Assembly (NCBI GenBank): GCA_900759335.1
Contig: CAAEUX010000004.1
Span: 1-64,000 of the forward strand
Direction of reading: 5' to 3'
DNA from: an uncultured Collinsella sp.
GTDB taxonomy: Bacteria; Actinomycetota; Coriobacteriia; Coriobacteriales; Coriobacteriaceae
Length of the DNA stretch: 64,000 nucleotides
Of the stretch, positions 1-8,848 are shown one piece after another. The notes under the pieces were generated by a model. The model was not told where the DNA came from. It saw only the letters and a list, made by a program, of their open reading frames with translations, and made no database searches. Position numbers and translations under genes: made by a program. The first letter of the stretch is position 1; every line of letters begins with the position of its first letter.

Positions 1-82
1 GCCGCTGCGCGGCTAGCCCGCATGCTCCTCGGCGGGGTTGGTCTGATTGTTTTTGTTGAAGCTCTGCCTTTGGCTCAAATGG

Positions 83-118
83 AAACGGGAGACGCATCTG
101 CATCCCCCGTTTTTGTTT
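83..118 (+). terminator. Putative rho-independent terminator
   Basis: A hairpin with arms AAACGGG (83-89) and CCCGTTT (106-112), with further internal pairing around a GCATCTGC tip, runs into a T-rich tract on the plus strand. It would end a plus-strand gene lying left of the window. It could also act on the minus-strand phosphodiesterase gene that stops at 122, although the minus strand lacks a good T tract. The first ~80 bases contain no gene I can support. Confidence 0.5.
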
Positions 119-121
119 CGG

Positions 122-589
122 TTAGTCTAGGTCAATAAACTTGGTGCTTAGGATCTTGCCGTCTTTTACGAGCATTCTGGCCATGGTGGGGCCTCGGGTG
201 CCTCTGGGGTAGCTGGCGCTGCCCGGGTTGAGGACTAAGCAACGGCCCACTTGGGCTTCTTTGGTTACGTGGGTGTGGCCGTTGATGGCTACGTCTACGG
301 ATCCCACCGGAAGGTCTTCGCGGTAGTGGGCTACGGCGAATTTGAGGCCTTCGTAGGTAAAGAGCGCAAGACGGTCTACATCGGGACCGTAGTCGCGGTA
401 GTAATCGTTGTTGCCCAGTACGGCCCGCACGGGGGCGATGGTGCATAGGTGCTCGTAGTCCATCTCTGACGTGAGGTCGCCGGCGTGGATAATCAGATCC
501 GCGCCCTCAAGCTCGTCCAGGAGCGCAGGCGATAAATAGCCGTGGGTGTCCGAGATGATGTCGATGCGCTTGGCGCTTGCACTGTTCAT
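122..589 (-). CDS. YfcE/MJ0936-type metallophosphoesterase
   Basis: A calcineurin-like metal-dependent phosphodiesterase of 155 aa. The metal-binding motifs appear in order: SDTHG near the N terminus, HAGD, GNND, a later His (VAHYRED) and GHTH. The family hydrolyses phosphodiester bonds with Mn or Ni; the natural substrate is not known for this branch. The start MNSASAKR at 589 was chosen because GAAGGGA lies just upstream; a 14-residue longer frame has no better site. It is a single cytosolic domain with no signal peptide. It stands alone downstream of the LytTR regulator terminator, so it is probably transcribed separately. Family call firm, substrate unknown. Confidence 0.85.
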   Translation of the reverse strand: MNSASAKRIDIISDTHGYLSPALLDELEGADLIIHAGDLTSEMDYEHLCTIAPVRAVLGNNDYYRDYGPDVDRLALFTYEGLKFAVAHYREDLPVGSVDVAINGHTHVTKEAQVGRCLVLNPGSASYPRGTRGPTMARMLVKDGKILSTKFIDLD

Positions 590-630
590 GGGATCCCTTC
601 CGCAAAAAAACGATTCGGCAGATACATACA

Positions 631-679
631 AAAAGGCCCCACGGCTCCGCAGACGATGGGTCTACAGGGCTGCGGGGCC
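631..679 (-). terminator. Terminator of the first LytS-LytTR operon
   Basis: On the minus strand GGCCCC (674-679) pairs with GGGGCC (635-640), the pairing extends inward through GC-rich bases, and TTTTTG follows. It lies directly after the stop of the response regulator at 686. Confidence 0.8.
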
Positions 680-685
680 AGTGTG

Positions 686-1402
686 CTAGAGACTCAGAGC
701 CTTCTTGAGCGGCACGACGCGGCGGCGCGAAACCGGCACGCGTTCGTCGACGCCCGTAATGCCCAGCTGGATGGCACCCGAGGGCACCGTCTCGACGTCC
801 GTGACGCACGCCAAGTTGACGATATAGCGACGGTGAACACGGAAGAAGCCAAAGTCGCAGAGCTTGGCCTCAAACTGCGCCAGCGAGGTCGTCGACAAAA
901 AGCGATCATCGACGGTATAGATGCAGGAGTAATCGTCCTTAGCCATGATAAAGCGAATGTCGTCCACGGGAATGAGCACCTTGCGGCCGCCCTTTTCCAC
1001 CGGGATACGCTCGATGGTCACCTTGCTGTCCGTAACCGGCTTGGCGCGTTGCATGACCTTCTCGATCGCGCGATCCAAGCGAGCTTCTTCGACCGGCTTC
1101 ATCAGATAATCGACGGCATCCACGTCGAATGCCTCGACCGCATGGTCACTATACGCAGTCACAAACACGATCGCCGGCGGATTTTTGAGCTTATGCAGCG
1201 CCTCGGCAAGTTGCAGGCCCGAGGCACCGGGCATCGAGATATCGAGAAACACGACATCCACGCGACTTTCCATAAGCATCTCGATGGCGGAGCGGACGCT
1301 CGACGCCTCCGTGATCGTGCCGATCTTGCCCGTTTGCTCGAGCAGGAAGCGAAGCTCCGAGCGAGCCGGCGCCTCATCATCCACAATCATCGCACGCAGC
1401 AT
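686..1402 (-). CDS. LytTR-family response regulator
   Basis: A 238-residue DNA-binding response regulator. The receiver domain (about 1-120) has the acidic pair IVDDE near the start, the phospho-acceptor Asp in VVFLDISMPG, the Thr in FVTAYS and the Lys in YLMKPVEEA. The C-terminal LytTR domain (about 140-238) includes FFRVHRRYIVNL. The start MLRAMIV at 1402 has AAAGG 10 bases upstream; a TTG seven codons earlier is also open but lacks a site. It lies 72 bases downstream of its LytS-type kinase, so the two form a pair. The target genes cannot be read from the sequence; autolysis, pyruvate sensing and peptide sensing are typical for the family. Confidence 0.9.
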   Translation of the reverse strand: MLRAMIVDDEAPARSELRFLLEQTGKIGTITEASSVRSAIEMLMESRVDVVFLDISMPGASGLQLAEALHKLKNPPAIVFVTAYSDHAVEAFDVDAVDYLMKPVEEARLDRAIEKVMQRAKPVTDSKVTIERIPVEKGGRKVLIPVDDIRFIMAKDDYSCIYTVDDRFLSTTSLAQFEAKLCDFGFFRVHRRYIVNLACVTDVETVPSGAIQLGITGVDERVPVSRRRVVPLKKALSL

Positions 1403-1474
1403 AGGGATAAAACCTTTCGTCAACTAACTACGCCGGGCATCCGTCGCATGACGTTGAGCCCGTAGCCTTTTATT

Positions 1475-2818
1475 TTACTCTTGAATGTCAAAGATGCTCT
1501 CTGACAAATCAAGATGAAGGAGCACTTTGGTGCCCTTGCCCGGCGCCGATTCGACACGCGTATAGGAGTGCGGCCCATAAAAGCGATGGATGCGCTCCGA
1601 AATATTGTGCATGGCCACACCGGCGCCGCCACCCTGGGGAGAGCTGGCGTCGGGACGGGCAGAGCGCTCGTCAAACAGTCTGGCGGCGGTACCCTCATCC
1701 ATGCCCACGCCATTATCGGCCACGGCAATCAAGATTGCATCCTCGCCGTCTTGGTGAACGGTCACGTCGATCCTCAGGGCGTCGTCATCGCCCATACCAT
1801 GACGTACGGCGTTCTCGACAATCGGCTGGATCACGAACGCCGGCACCAGCGTATCTTCCACGTCCTCGGACACATCGAACGTCGCAAGCACGCGGTCCTC
1901 GCCAAAGCGGGCCTTCTCAAAGGTAAGGTAGCGCTTGGTCTGTGCAACCTCGCGCGAGACCGGAATAAGCGATCCCGAGTTGTCGAGCGTGGCACGATAG
2001 AACGATGAGAACTCACGAAGCAGTTCGCGGGCCCGCAGCGGGTCGGTGCGCGTAAACGATGCAATGGTGTTCAGCGTGTTGAACAGGAAGTGCGGGTTAA
2101 TCTGCGCCTGCAGCGCACGCACCTCGGCGCGCGCTGTGAGTTCCTTTTGCACCTCGAGCTCGTGGATGGCGAGCTGCGTGGACAAGATCTCGGCAAAGCC
2201 CGAGGCAAGCGCGTACTGGGTACGGTCGACGGCGCGCGGGGTCTTGTAGTAGAACTTGAGCGTGCCGACGGTACGATCGCCCACCTTGATGGGGGCGATA
2301 ATGCCGGCGGGGACTTGGTTGTGCGAGCCATCCGAGCCCACGACATCCACCATACGGTTGAACGACTGCACGATGCCATGTTCGATAACGTAGCGTGTGG
2401 CAAGCGTGTGGATGGGAGAATCTGGCAGTAGTTTTTCCTCAAACTCGCCCGCGCAGGCCAACACGTTGCCCTCGTCGGTGATGGCCACCGTCATGGCGCG
2501 CGTCTCGGGCAAAATGCGCCGGCACACCAAACGCGCCGACTCCTGCGTCAGACCGCCCTTAATGTCCTCGAGCATGGCCGAGGCCACCGAGAGCGTCTCC
2601 TCGGTGTACTGGGAGCGCACCGAATCGGGATTGAGCGTCAAAAAAATAAAGATGCACAGAAAGATGCACAGCAGCGCGCAGGCAATCACCGTGGCGATCG
2701 GCTCGATACCGGTCACCAAGGCAAAAATAAAGTACACCAGCACGCAAATGGCGCAGCCAACGGCAATGATGCGAAAGATTGATATTGAACTATCGCGCTG
2801 GGCGCGGCGGTCGATCAT
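1475..2818 (-). CDS. LytS-type sensor histidine kinase
   Basis: A 447-aa membrane sensor kinase. Two hydrophobic segments (about 14-36 and 42-62) are followed by a GAF-like sensory region (about 75-215), then the His_kinase/HATPase module of the LytS/YehU class. The phospho-accepting His lies in INPHFLFNTLN (His243), the N box is QPIVENAVRHG, and a glycine-rich box (GKGTKV) is near the C terminus. Its ATG overlaps the stop of the upstream glycosyltransferase by four bases (ATGA), so the two are translationally coupled, and the response regulator follows. The signal is unknown; there is no large extracellular domain, so sensing is probably in the membrane or cytosol. Confidence 0.88.
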   Translation of the reverse strand: MIDRRAQRDSSISIFRIIAVGCAICVLVYFIFALVTGIEPIATVIACALLCIFLCIFIFLTLNPDSVRSQYTEETLSVASAMLEDIKGGLTQESARLVCRRILPETRAMTVAITDEGNVLACAGEFEEKLLPDSPIHTLATRYVIEHGIVQSFNRMVDVVGSDGSHNQVPAGIIAPIKVGDRTVGTLKFYYKTPRAVDRTQYALASGFAEILSTQLAIHELEVQKELTARAEVRALQAQINPHFLFNTLNTIASFTRTDPLRARELLREFSSFYRATLDNSGSLIPVSREVAQTKRYLTFEKARFGEDRVLATFDVSEDVEDTLVPAFVIQPIVENAVRHGMGDDDALRIDVTVHQDGEDAILIAVADNGVGMDEGTAARLFDERSARPDASSPQGGGAGVAMHNISERIHRFYGPHSYTRVESAPGKGTKVLLHLDLSESIFDIQE

Positions 2819-4002
2819 TCGGCCCCCTCCAGGATACTGATCAGTTGTGCGTCACGCCAAAGCCCGTCCATGATCTTGGGCCAAAAGCTCTGGAAACGCA
2901 GATAGCTTGCAGCGTTTTGGCGCGCATAGGCCTTTGCCTCGCCGATACCATGGCGCCAGATGCGCAGGTAGCCCTCATGCTCGCGGGTAAACACGCTGCG
3001 GACCATAGCGGTCTTGCGCACGCGGTCGTCGAGCTCGCGCGAAATCCACGGGCCCGGGTAGGGCATGAGCGATGCCGCCGTAACGGGAATGAGCTCCTTT
3101 TGATGCGCGGCGAATGTCAACTTGGCCCGTTCGTAGTACCAACGGTATACATCCTGCATAAAGCGCGGTGAGCGCTTTTCGGACTCCGGAGGCAGATGGC
3201 GCACGGTCCACTCGTTATCGAACCACACGTCGTAGCCAAACATGCGCATGTTAAAGAGGTAATCCAAGTCCTCGCCGCGGGTGATAAACGGGTCAAAGGC
3301 TACACGCGTAAAGGCGCGGGCGTGCAGGGCCATCAGGCCGCCGCACACGTAGTTGGAGCGCGAGATGCGGGTGCCCGAGAGCGCCTTTTTCATCCAACGG
3401 TTGAACTCGATGCGCTTGGTCCACCAACGATGGCAGATGCCCGCCTTGTCCGTGGGAGCCAGCGGCGAGCCGTCGCGATCGTAGAAATAGCCGCTCTTGA
3501 CCAAGATCGGCAAGCCCTGACGCGTCTGCTGCCCCAACGCATAGGTCGCGCGCTTCATAAAGTCGGCGTCGATGACAGTCTCATCGTCATCCAAAAAGAT
3601 AACCGCGTCATGCCCCAGCACAGCGGCACAGGCTAGCCCCATGTTGCGGATGGCACCGTAGCCTCGCAGGCTCACGCACTCGCCCGAACCCTTGGGCGCG
3701 ATCTGAGCAACCCGGTCTGCAATGCGCGAGGCCTGGGTGTTGGTGACAACGGTGACCTTGAGCGTGGGATGCGCGTCGACAATCTCGTGCACGCGCAGCG
3801 ACACATCGGCTGTGGCAGAAACGGGACAGACCACCAAAAGGATGATGCGCGGGATGTCACGTACCTGCTCAAGCGAGGCCAGACAGCGGTCGAGTTCGGG
3901 ATTGTCGGCGTTGAGTCGCGTCGAATGGTCATAGGTGCCAGGGGCGTTTGCGCAAGCGTCATCGCCCGCCCAATACGTTGGAATCACGACTGTGGCGTTC
4001 AT
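2815..4002 (-). CDS. GT2-like glycosyltransferase
   Basis: A 395-aa GT-A fold glycosyltransferase. The N terminus reads as a nucleotide-sugar fold (MNATVVIPTYWAG), with GYGAIRNMGLA and the metal-binding DXD in IFLDDDET around residue 140. An acceptor region containing RGEDLDYLFNMR follows. No membrane anchor is evident, so it is probably cytosolic or peripheral. The start at 4002 has GGGAGGG upstream. It is the first gene of a unit with the LytS kinase and LytTR regulator, overlapping the kinase by four bases. Such coupling suggests that the sensor pair and this enzyme respond to the same envelope condition, but that is inference. Donor and acceptor are unknown. Confidence 0.75.
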   Translation of the reverse strand: MNATVVIPTYWAGDDACANAPGTYDHSTRLNADNPELDRCLASLEQVRDIPRIILLVVCPVSATADVSLRVHEIVDAHPTLKVTVVTNTQASRIADRVAQIAPKGSGECVSLRGYGAIRNMGLACAAVLGHDAVIFLDDDETVIDADFMKRATYALGQQTRQGLPILVKSGYFYDRDGSPLAPTDKAGICHRWWTKRIEFNRWMKKALSGTRISRSNYVCGGLMALHARAFTRVAFDPFITRGEDLDYLFNMRMFGYDVWFDNEWTVRHLPPESEKRSPRFMQDVYRWYYERAKLTFAAHQKELIPVTAASLMPYPGPWISRELDDRVRKTAMVRSVFTREHEGYLRIWRHGIGEAKAYARQNAASYLRFQSFWPKIMDGLWRDAQLISILEGAE

Positions 4003-4020
4003 GCCTTACCCTCCCTGCAA

Positions 4021-4059
4021 CACAAAAACGGGACGCCGCCAAACACAGGCGACGCCCCG
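4021..4059 (-). terminator. Terminator after the MFS gene
   Basis: Arms 4029-4040 and 4048-4059 (CGGGACGCCGCC with GGCGACGCCCCG, two mismatches) fold into a hairpin. On the minus strand it is followed by TTTTTGTG. It sits only 20 bases before the glycosyltransferase start, so that operon's promoter must lie within or upstream of it, in 4060-4173. Confidence 0.7.
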
Positions 4060-4173
4060 CGACCTAGCTGATTCCATCATACCCACTTGGGCAAATCATT
4101 GCTCGCAAGTCGCAATGTTTATTGCGGATAACCCCAAAAGAGTACCGTGGACAGGCACAATAGCCGCTCGCTC

Positions 4174-5433
4174 CTATGCGGCATGCCCTGCCGCCCGAGT
4201 CATGCGGGACAGGCGGACCAGCAGCATAAAGCCAACGACCAGCAGCACACCAATGGAAAGGACGCCCAGCGACGGGTTGCCGGTCAGCGAGGTGACGACC
4301 GACACCAGGAAGGTGCCCATGACGCTTGCATAACGACCAAAGATGTCAAAGAAGCCGTAGTACTCGTTGGATTTTTCCTTAGGGATAATGCGGCCAAAGT
4401 AGCTACGGCTGAGCGCCTGCACGCCGCCCTGGAACAGGCCGACCATAATGGCAAGCACCCAGAATTCGAAGGCGGTCTTTAGGAAGAACGCGGCGAACAG
4501 CACAATGCCCATGTAGGCGGCGACGGCCACCAGGATCATGTTGAGCGTGCCCACGCGTCCGGCGAGCTTGCCGTAGATGATGGCAGACGGAAAAGCAACA
4601 AACTGCGTAACGAGCAGCGCCAGCACCAACTGCGTCGAATCGATGCCCAAAGCCGAGCCGTAGCTGGTTGCCATGGAAATGACCGTGTGCACGCCGTCGA
4701 TGTAGAAGAAGAACGCGACCATGTAGACCAGCACGGTCTTGTTGTGGGCGATCTCGCGCATGGTGTGTCCGACCTCGGAGAACACACCGCCCACGATGTG
4801 GCCGATGGTGTCCTCGGGACCGCGCTCGCGACCGTACTTTTGCTTATAGGTGCGAATGAGCGGCAGAGTAAAGATGAGCCACCAGGCGCCAGTGATGATA
4901 AACGACAGACGCGTTGCCAGCATGGTGGGGACGCCAAGAGCGGGGCCGCCCATGATGAGCGCCAGGCAGATGACGAACGGCACGGTGGAACCGATATAGC
5001 CCCAGGCATAGCCCGAGCTGGACACGGCGTCCATGCGCTCGTCGGTGGTAATGTCGGGCAGCATGGCGTCGTAGAACGTCATAGAAGAGTTAAGGCCGAT
5101 GGTGCACAGCACGTACACGGTCAAAAATGCCATGGCGGACATTGGGATAGCCTGCGCCAGGCAAAGCACCAGGCCCGTGAGGAAGAAGCCCAAGAAGAAC
5201 TTGATCTTGTTGCCGGCGTAGTCGGCAAGCGCGCCCAGAATGGGCATGAGCATGGCGATGACCAGCGAGGCGATCGTCTGCGCATTGCCCCAGGCGACCA
5301 CCAGGTCGGCCGAGGAAGCGCCGGTATTGATGGCGTTAAAGTAAATGGGCACCACCGAGGTATTGAGCAGCACGAGGGCCGAATTGCCCACATCATACAT
5401 AACCCAGTTACGCTCGAGCTTGGTGTATTTCAT
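4174..5433 (-). CDS. UMF1-type MFS transporter
   Basis: A 419-aa polytopic protein with about 11-12 hydrophobic segments. The start (KLERNWVMYDVGNSA) is characteristic of the UMF1/Atg22-like branch of the major facilitator superfamily, and the mid-loop contains RTYKQKYGRERGPED. Bacterial members are poorly characterised; vacuolar Atg22 exports amino acids, but substrate transfer by homology is not safe here. The gene is alone between two terminated units. The start at 5433 has GAAGGG about 10 bases upstream. Family call is good, substrate unknown. Confidence 0.8.
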   Translation of the reverse strand: MKYTKLERNWVMYDVGNSALVLLNTSVVPIYFNAINTGASSADLVVAWGNAQTIASLVIAMLMPILGALADYAGNKIKFFLGFFLTGLVLCLAQAIPMSAMAFLTVYVLCTIGLNSSMTFYDAMLPDITTDERMDAVSSSGYAWGYIGSTVPFVICLALIMGGPALGVPTMLATRLSFIITGAWWLIFTLPLIRTYKQKYGRERGPEDTIGHIVGGVFSEVGHTMREIAHNKTVLVYMVAFFFYIDGVHTVISMATSYGSALGIDSTQLVLALLVTQFVAFPSAIIYGKLAGRVGTLNMILVAVAAYMGIVLFAAFFLKTAFEFWVLAIMVGLFQGGVQALSRSYFGRIIPKEKSNEYYGFFDIFGRYASVMGTFLVSVVTSLTGNPSLGVLSIGVLLVVGFMLLVRLSRMTRAAGHAA

Positions 5434-5534
5434 GGACAGGGACCCTTCGTATTCGCCCGATATGCAGTTAGTTCATCGTACCCCAATTGTCCAGAACCGC
5501 CGGTAAGGATTCGGCAAAGGGGCACGCACGGGCC

Positions 5535-6479
5535 CTATTCCTCGCGGTCGAACTCCTCATCGGCATTGAGCACGCGACCGCTGTAGTTGACGTGACTGGT
5601 CACGGCATCCATGTCACCGGTCTCGATAAAACGTGCGACCGTGCACTCGTAATCGCCCAGCGCGCGATCAAAGACCTCGGGGAAACTCTCGTTCGAGACC
5701 TCGTCGGTAAAGGGATTCTTCCATGTCAGATGGCCCAGGTTACCGGTGCGCTCGGGCAACTCCGTCGTCACGCGATGAGCAAGGCCGTCGAGCAGCGAGT
5801 AATCGTGCACCAAGCCCTCAACCAGCGAGATCGCGCGCGTCTTTGCGGAGCCGGCCGGCTCAATCGCGCGGTAAAGTCGCTGCATATTGGCAACGGCAGC
5901 ACCGTACTCCCCCGCCGGAATGTCAATGCCGTACACGCGTCCGGCAACATAGCTCATCAGCACGCCGGCCACGCGATTGATGCGATCGGTGGTGACGATC
6001 TCGCCCGCCGGCGGGTAATCGTCAACCGTAGCGCCATCGCGTTTAAGCTGCAGCATCAGCACATCCAGGTCGCTCTCGATCACGGCATGGACCTGACTGC
6101 TCGAATCCTCAAGCTCTGAATCGGACTCGACAATGCCAAACTGCTGCTCATAGACAAAGGGATGAGCGTTGCGGTCGAGCACGTAATGAGACAGCAGGCC
6201 CAGCGCAAAGGCACGACCCAAGCTGGCGTCGCGCGGCAGCAGATGCGACACGCCGTCGCGCAGGCACGCAAACTGACGAGACATGCGCGACCGATGCATG
6301 ACCTGCGCCAGCAGCGTGCAGTCGGAAACACGCGGTGTCAGAATGTGAAAGAAAAACGGGTCGGGGCCTTGGTTGCCCAAGATAAAGGCAATGCGCTCTT
6401 CATCGGACGTGATGACGCCCTGCGGAAGACGGTCGATGCTTTCCTCGCCAAACAGATGATGGGTGATAAGCGCGGGCAT
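5535..6479 (-). CDS. Zinc-dependent phospholipase C-like protein
   Basis: A 314-aa protein of the zinc-dependent phospholipase C/S1-P1 nuclease-like fold. His and Asp residues placed for metal binding are ALITHHLFGEE at the start, GNQGPDPFFFH, GLLSHYVLDRNAHPF and the HAVIESDLD region. There is no signal peptide, unlike secreted clostridial alpha-toxin; this cytosolic form is common in Firmicutes and Coriobacteriia and its substrate is not established. The start at 6479 was chosen because AAAGGA lies five bases upstream; a start ten codons earlier is open but lacks a site. A role in lipid turnover or toxicity is unproven. Confidence 0.7.
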   Translation of the reverse strand: MPALITHHLFGEESIDRLPQGVITSDEERIAFILGNQGPDPFFFHILTPRVSDCTLLAQVMHRSRMSRQFACLRDGVSHLLPRDASLGRAFALGLLSHYVLDRNAHPFVYEQQFGIVESDSELEDSSSQVHAVIESDLDVLMLQLKRDGATVDDYPPAGEIVTTDRINRVAGVLMSYVAGRVYGIDIPAGEYGAAVANMQRLYRAIEPAGSAKTRAISLVEGLVHDYSLLDGLAHRVTTELPERTGNLGHLTWKNPFTDEVSNESFPEVFDRALGDYECTVARFIETGDMDAVTSHVNYSGRVLNADEEFDREE

Positions 6480-6571
6480 AATGATCCTTTCGATTTCATT
6501 CGATGCCACCCATTATGCCCACCGCGCGCCCATGCCAAACCTGCGATGGTAAACGACGGCACGCAGACCGT

Positions 6572-7306
6572 CTACGCAAGCCCCAAGTGTGCTTTAACCT
6601 CGGCAGCGCGACGGCGGGACACGGGCACCGTCGAGGTTACGCGATCGAGTCTGAGCTCCATAAGACCCGTGGAACCGATCTCGACATTGTGCACGTCTTC
6701 CAAATTGACCAGATAGCTGCGATGAACGCGAATAAAGCCCTCGGAAACCAAGCGACGCTCGAGCGAGGAGATCGACTCATTGATCAGGTACGTTCCCTCG
6801 GCGCAGATGGCGTTGCAAAAATCGGCGCGCGCCTCAAAGTAGCAGACGTCTGCGGCGGGAATGAACACCTTTTTGCCCCCGCGGTCCACCGTCAGACGCA
6901 AAGGCTGGCGCGGAGCGTGGATAACACGACGGACACCAAAGGCTGCCTCGATCTTGTCGAGTGCCTTTGACAGGCGTGCGTCCTCGACCGGCTTGACGAC
7001 ATAGTCGACCGCATCGAGGTTATAGGCATCAGCCGCATACTCGGCAAACGCCGTCACAAACACAACCACCGGCGGCGTCTTTAGGTTCTGCAGCGTCTCG
7101 GCAAGCTCAATTCCCGAGCGACCGGGCATGGTAATGTCTAAAAACAACACGTCGGGCTTGTTCGACAGAATCGACTCCACGGCTTCGGTGACATTGCCCA
7201 CCTCGGCAATCTGACCCACACGCGTATCCTTTTCCAACAGATAGCGTAGCTCAGCCCTAATGAGAGGCTCGTCATCAACCACCAAGATGTTCCAGCCTTC
7301 GGACAT
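6572..7306 (-). CDS. LytTR-family response regulator
   Basis: A second LytTR response regulator in the window, 244 aa. The receiver (about 1-120) has LVVDDE at its start, the phospho-acceptor in DVLFLDITMPG and the Lys in DYVVKPVED. The LytTR DNA-binding domain (about 140-244) contains GFIRVHRSYLVNLEDV. GGGGAAG precedes the start at 7306. Its kinase lies 38 bases upstream on the same strand, so they form a two-gene unit. It resembles the regulator at 686-1402 but is not a recent copy; the sequences differ throughout. Confidence 0.9.
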   Translation of the reverse strand: MSEGWNILVVDDEPLIRAELRYLLEKDTRVGQIAEVGNVTEAVESILSNKPDVLFLDITMPGRSGIELAETLQNLKTPPVVVFVTAFAEYAADAYNLDAVDYVVKPVEDARLSKALDKIEAAFGVRRVIHAPRQPLRLTVDRGGKKVFIPAADVCYFEARADFCNAICAEGTYLINESISSLERRLVSEGFIRVHRSYLVNLEDVHNVEIGSTGLMELRLDRVTSTVPVSRRRAAEVKAHLGLA

Positions 7307-7344
7307 ATGTGCTTCCCCTCTTTTTCTCTCAATCCAACCGCGTG

Positions 7345-8730
7345 CTACGCCGTCAACGGCGCCGGCTCATGCGGCTCGCCGTTCAGCTCGACGATGACCT
7401 GCGTTCCCACGCCCTCCTGGGACTTCACGCGCATGCCGGAATCTTCTCCGTAAAAGAAATGGATGCGCTGAAGTACGTTAAAGAGCGCCAGGCCGCAGCC
7501 TCGTTTGATGGAACCGTCGGCGGTAATGCTCTCGGGCTCCTCTCGGCGATGTTGCTCAAACAGATGCGCGCAGACCTCTTCGCTCATACCGATGCCATCG
7601 TCCTCGACGATGATCTCCAAACCGTCATCGGTCTCGAAAGCCCTAACATGAATAGAAAGCGGCTCGGTCTCGCGCTGCGCGTGCTTGATGCAGTTTTCGA
7701 GCAACGGCTGCAAGATAAACGGCGGCACCAGGCTGTCGCGCACCTCAAAGTCGATATCGACCGAGACGCGCAGACGGCCGTCGCCATAACGAGCCTGCAT
7801 AAGATTGATATAACGAGTACCCTGTTCCACCTCGTGCTCGAGCGTGGTGAGCGTATCGGAATCAGAAAGCGTCTGACGATAGTAATTGGAGAAGTCGATC
7901 AGCAGCGATCGCGCCTTGTCGGGCTCGGTTCGAACGAGCGACACGATGGTGCTGATGGTGTTAAACAGAAAATGAGGATCGACCTGCGATTGCAAGGCGC
8001 GCAGCTCCACGCGGGCCGTAAGCTCGTCCTGGCGCTCGAGCTCAAAGCTCGCAAGCTGCGTGGAAATGAGGTCGGCAAAGCCCGAGGCAAGCGCCGTCTG
8101 GCGCATATCGATGCTGCTCAGACGGGGATAATACAGCTCGAGCGTGCCCACGCAATGCCCGCGCACGGTAAGCGGTGCGACAATACCGGCGCGCAGGCGC
8201 GGAAAGTAGCCACCTGTCTCGGTCGAGGCATCGCGCGAGAACACGCTTTGCTCACCGCTGTTGATCACGTTGAGCGTAGTCCGCAGTACCACCGGGGTGC
8301 CCGCGGGGCATTTTGCCGAGTCCTCGCCCCAGCTTGCCAACACCTGCTTGCCGTCGGTAAAGCAGATGGCAGAGGCGATAGTTTCGGACAGGATGATCTT
8401 AGAGGCGCCCAGGGCAGCTTCGGGCGTAAGGCCGCGCGACGTGTAGGCGAATATTTTTGAAGCGATGGCGAGCGTGCGGTCGGTTGCGCTCGATGTGAGG
8501 TCGTCGGGAACGACAAAGACGTACGAGAAGAAGAAGCACAGCATGACCAAGCCGGCAATGACGACAACGGCCGGAACGGGATTGGGATTATCGGTTAGAT
8601 CCCAGATGAGCAGCAGGATAAGCAGCGGAACGACAATACCGAGCAAGATGGCTTGAACCACATGCTGAGCGGTACGAAAGACCTTGGTAGAGTTGTAGCT
8701 CTTGCCCAGAATCAGCCTATTGAGACCCAC
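7345..8730 (-). CDS. LytS-type sensor histidine kinase
   Basis: A membrane sensor kinase of about 461 aa. Two hydrophobic segments near the N terminus (AQHVVQAILLGIVVPLLILL and VVVIAGLVMLCFFFSYVFVV) are followed by a GAF-like region. The LytS kinase core comes next, with the active His in VDPHFLFNTIST, an N box QPLLENCIKHA and a G box ending GVGTQVIVEL. I prefer a GTG start at 8730 because AAGGAG lies exactly six bases upstream. Two in-frame ATGs (8736, 8760) are either too close to this site or inside the preceding terminator. It is the first gene of a pair with the LytTR regulator at 6572-7306. The signal is unknown. Confidence 0.85.
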   Translation of the reverse strand: MGLNRLILGKSYNSTKVFRTAQHVVQAILLGIVVPLLILLLIWDLTDNPNPVPAVVVIAGLVMLCFFFSYVFVVPDDLTSSATDRTLAIASKIFAYTSRGLTPEAALGASKIILSETIASAICFTDGKQVLASWGEDSAKCPAGTPVVLRTTLNVINSGEQSVFSRDASTETGGYFPRLRAGIVAPLTVRGHCVGTLELYYPRLSSIDMRQTALASGFADLISTQLASFELERQDELTARVELRALQSQVDPHFLFNTISTIVSLVRTEPDKARSLLIDFSNYYRQTLSDSDTLTTLEHEVEQGTRYINLMQARYGDGRLRVSVDIDFEVRDSLVPPFILQPLLENCIKHAQRETEPLSIHVRAFETDDGLEIIVEDDGIGMSEEVCAHLFEQHRREEPESITADGSIKRGCGLALFNVLQRIHFFYGEDSGMRVKSQEGVGTQVIVELNGEPHEPAPLTA

Positions 8731-8762
8731 CGTCATCTCCTTCTTACTGACGCACCCCATAG

Positions 8763-8790
8763 CAATAAAGAGGGCCGCAAGCGACCCTCT
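8763..8790 (-). terminator. Terminator after the permease-amidohydrolase unit
   Basis: On the minus strand AGAGGGTCGC pairs with GCGGCCCTCT across a tiny loop (8769-8790) and is followed by TTTATT. It ends the amidohydrolase transcript and lies just before the LytS gene, which supports a kinase start downstream of it. Confidence 0.8.
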
Positions 8791-8848
8791 CCATTGCATT
8801 ATGCAATCAAATACTGTGTTTTACATCAAGCCATCGATGAACGGTAGC

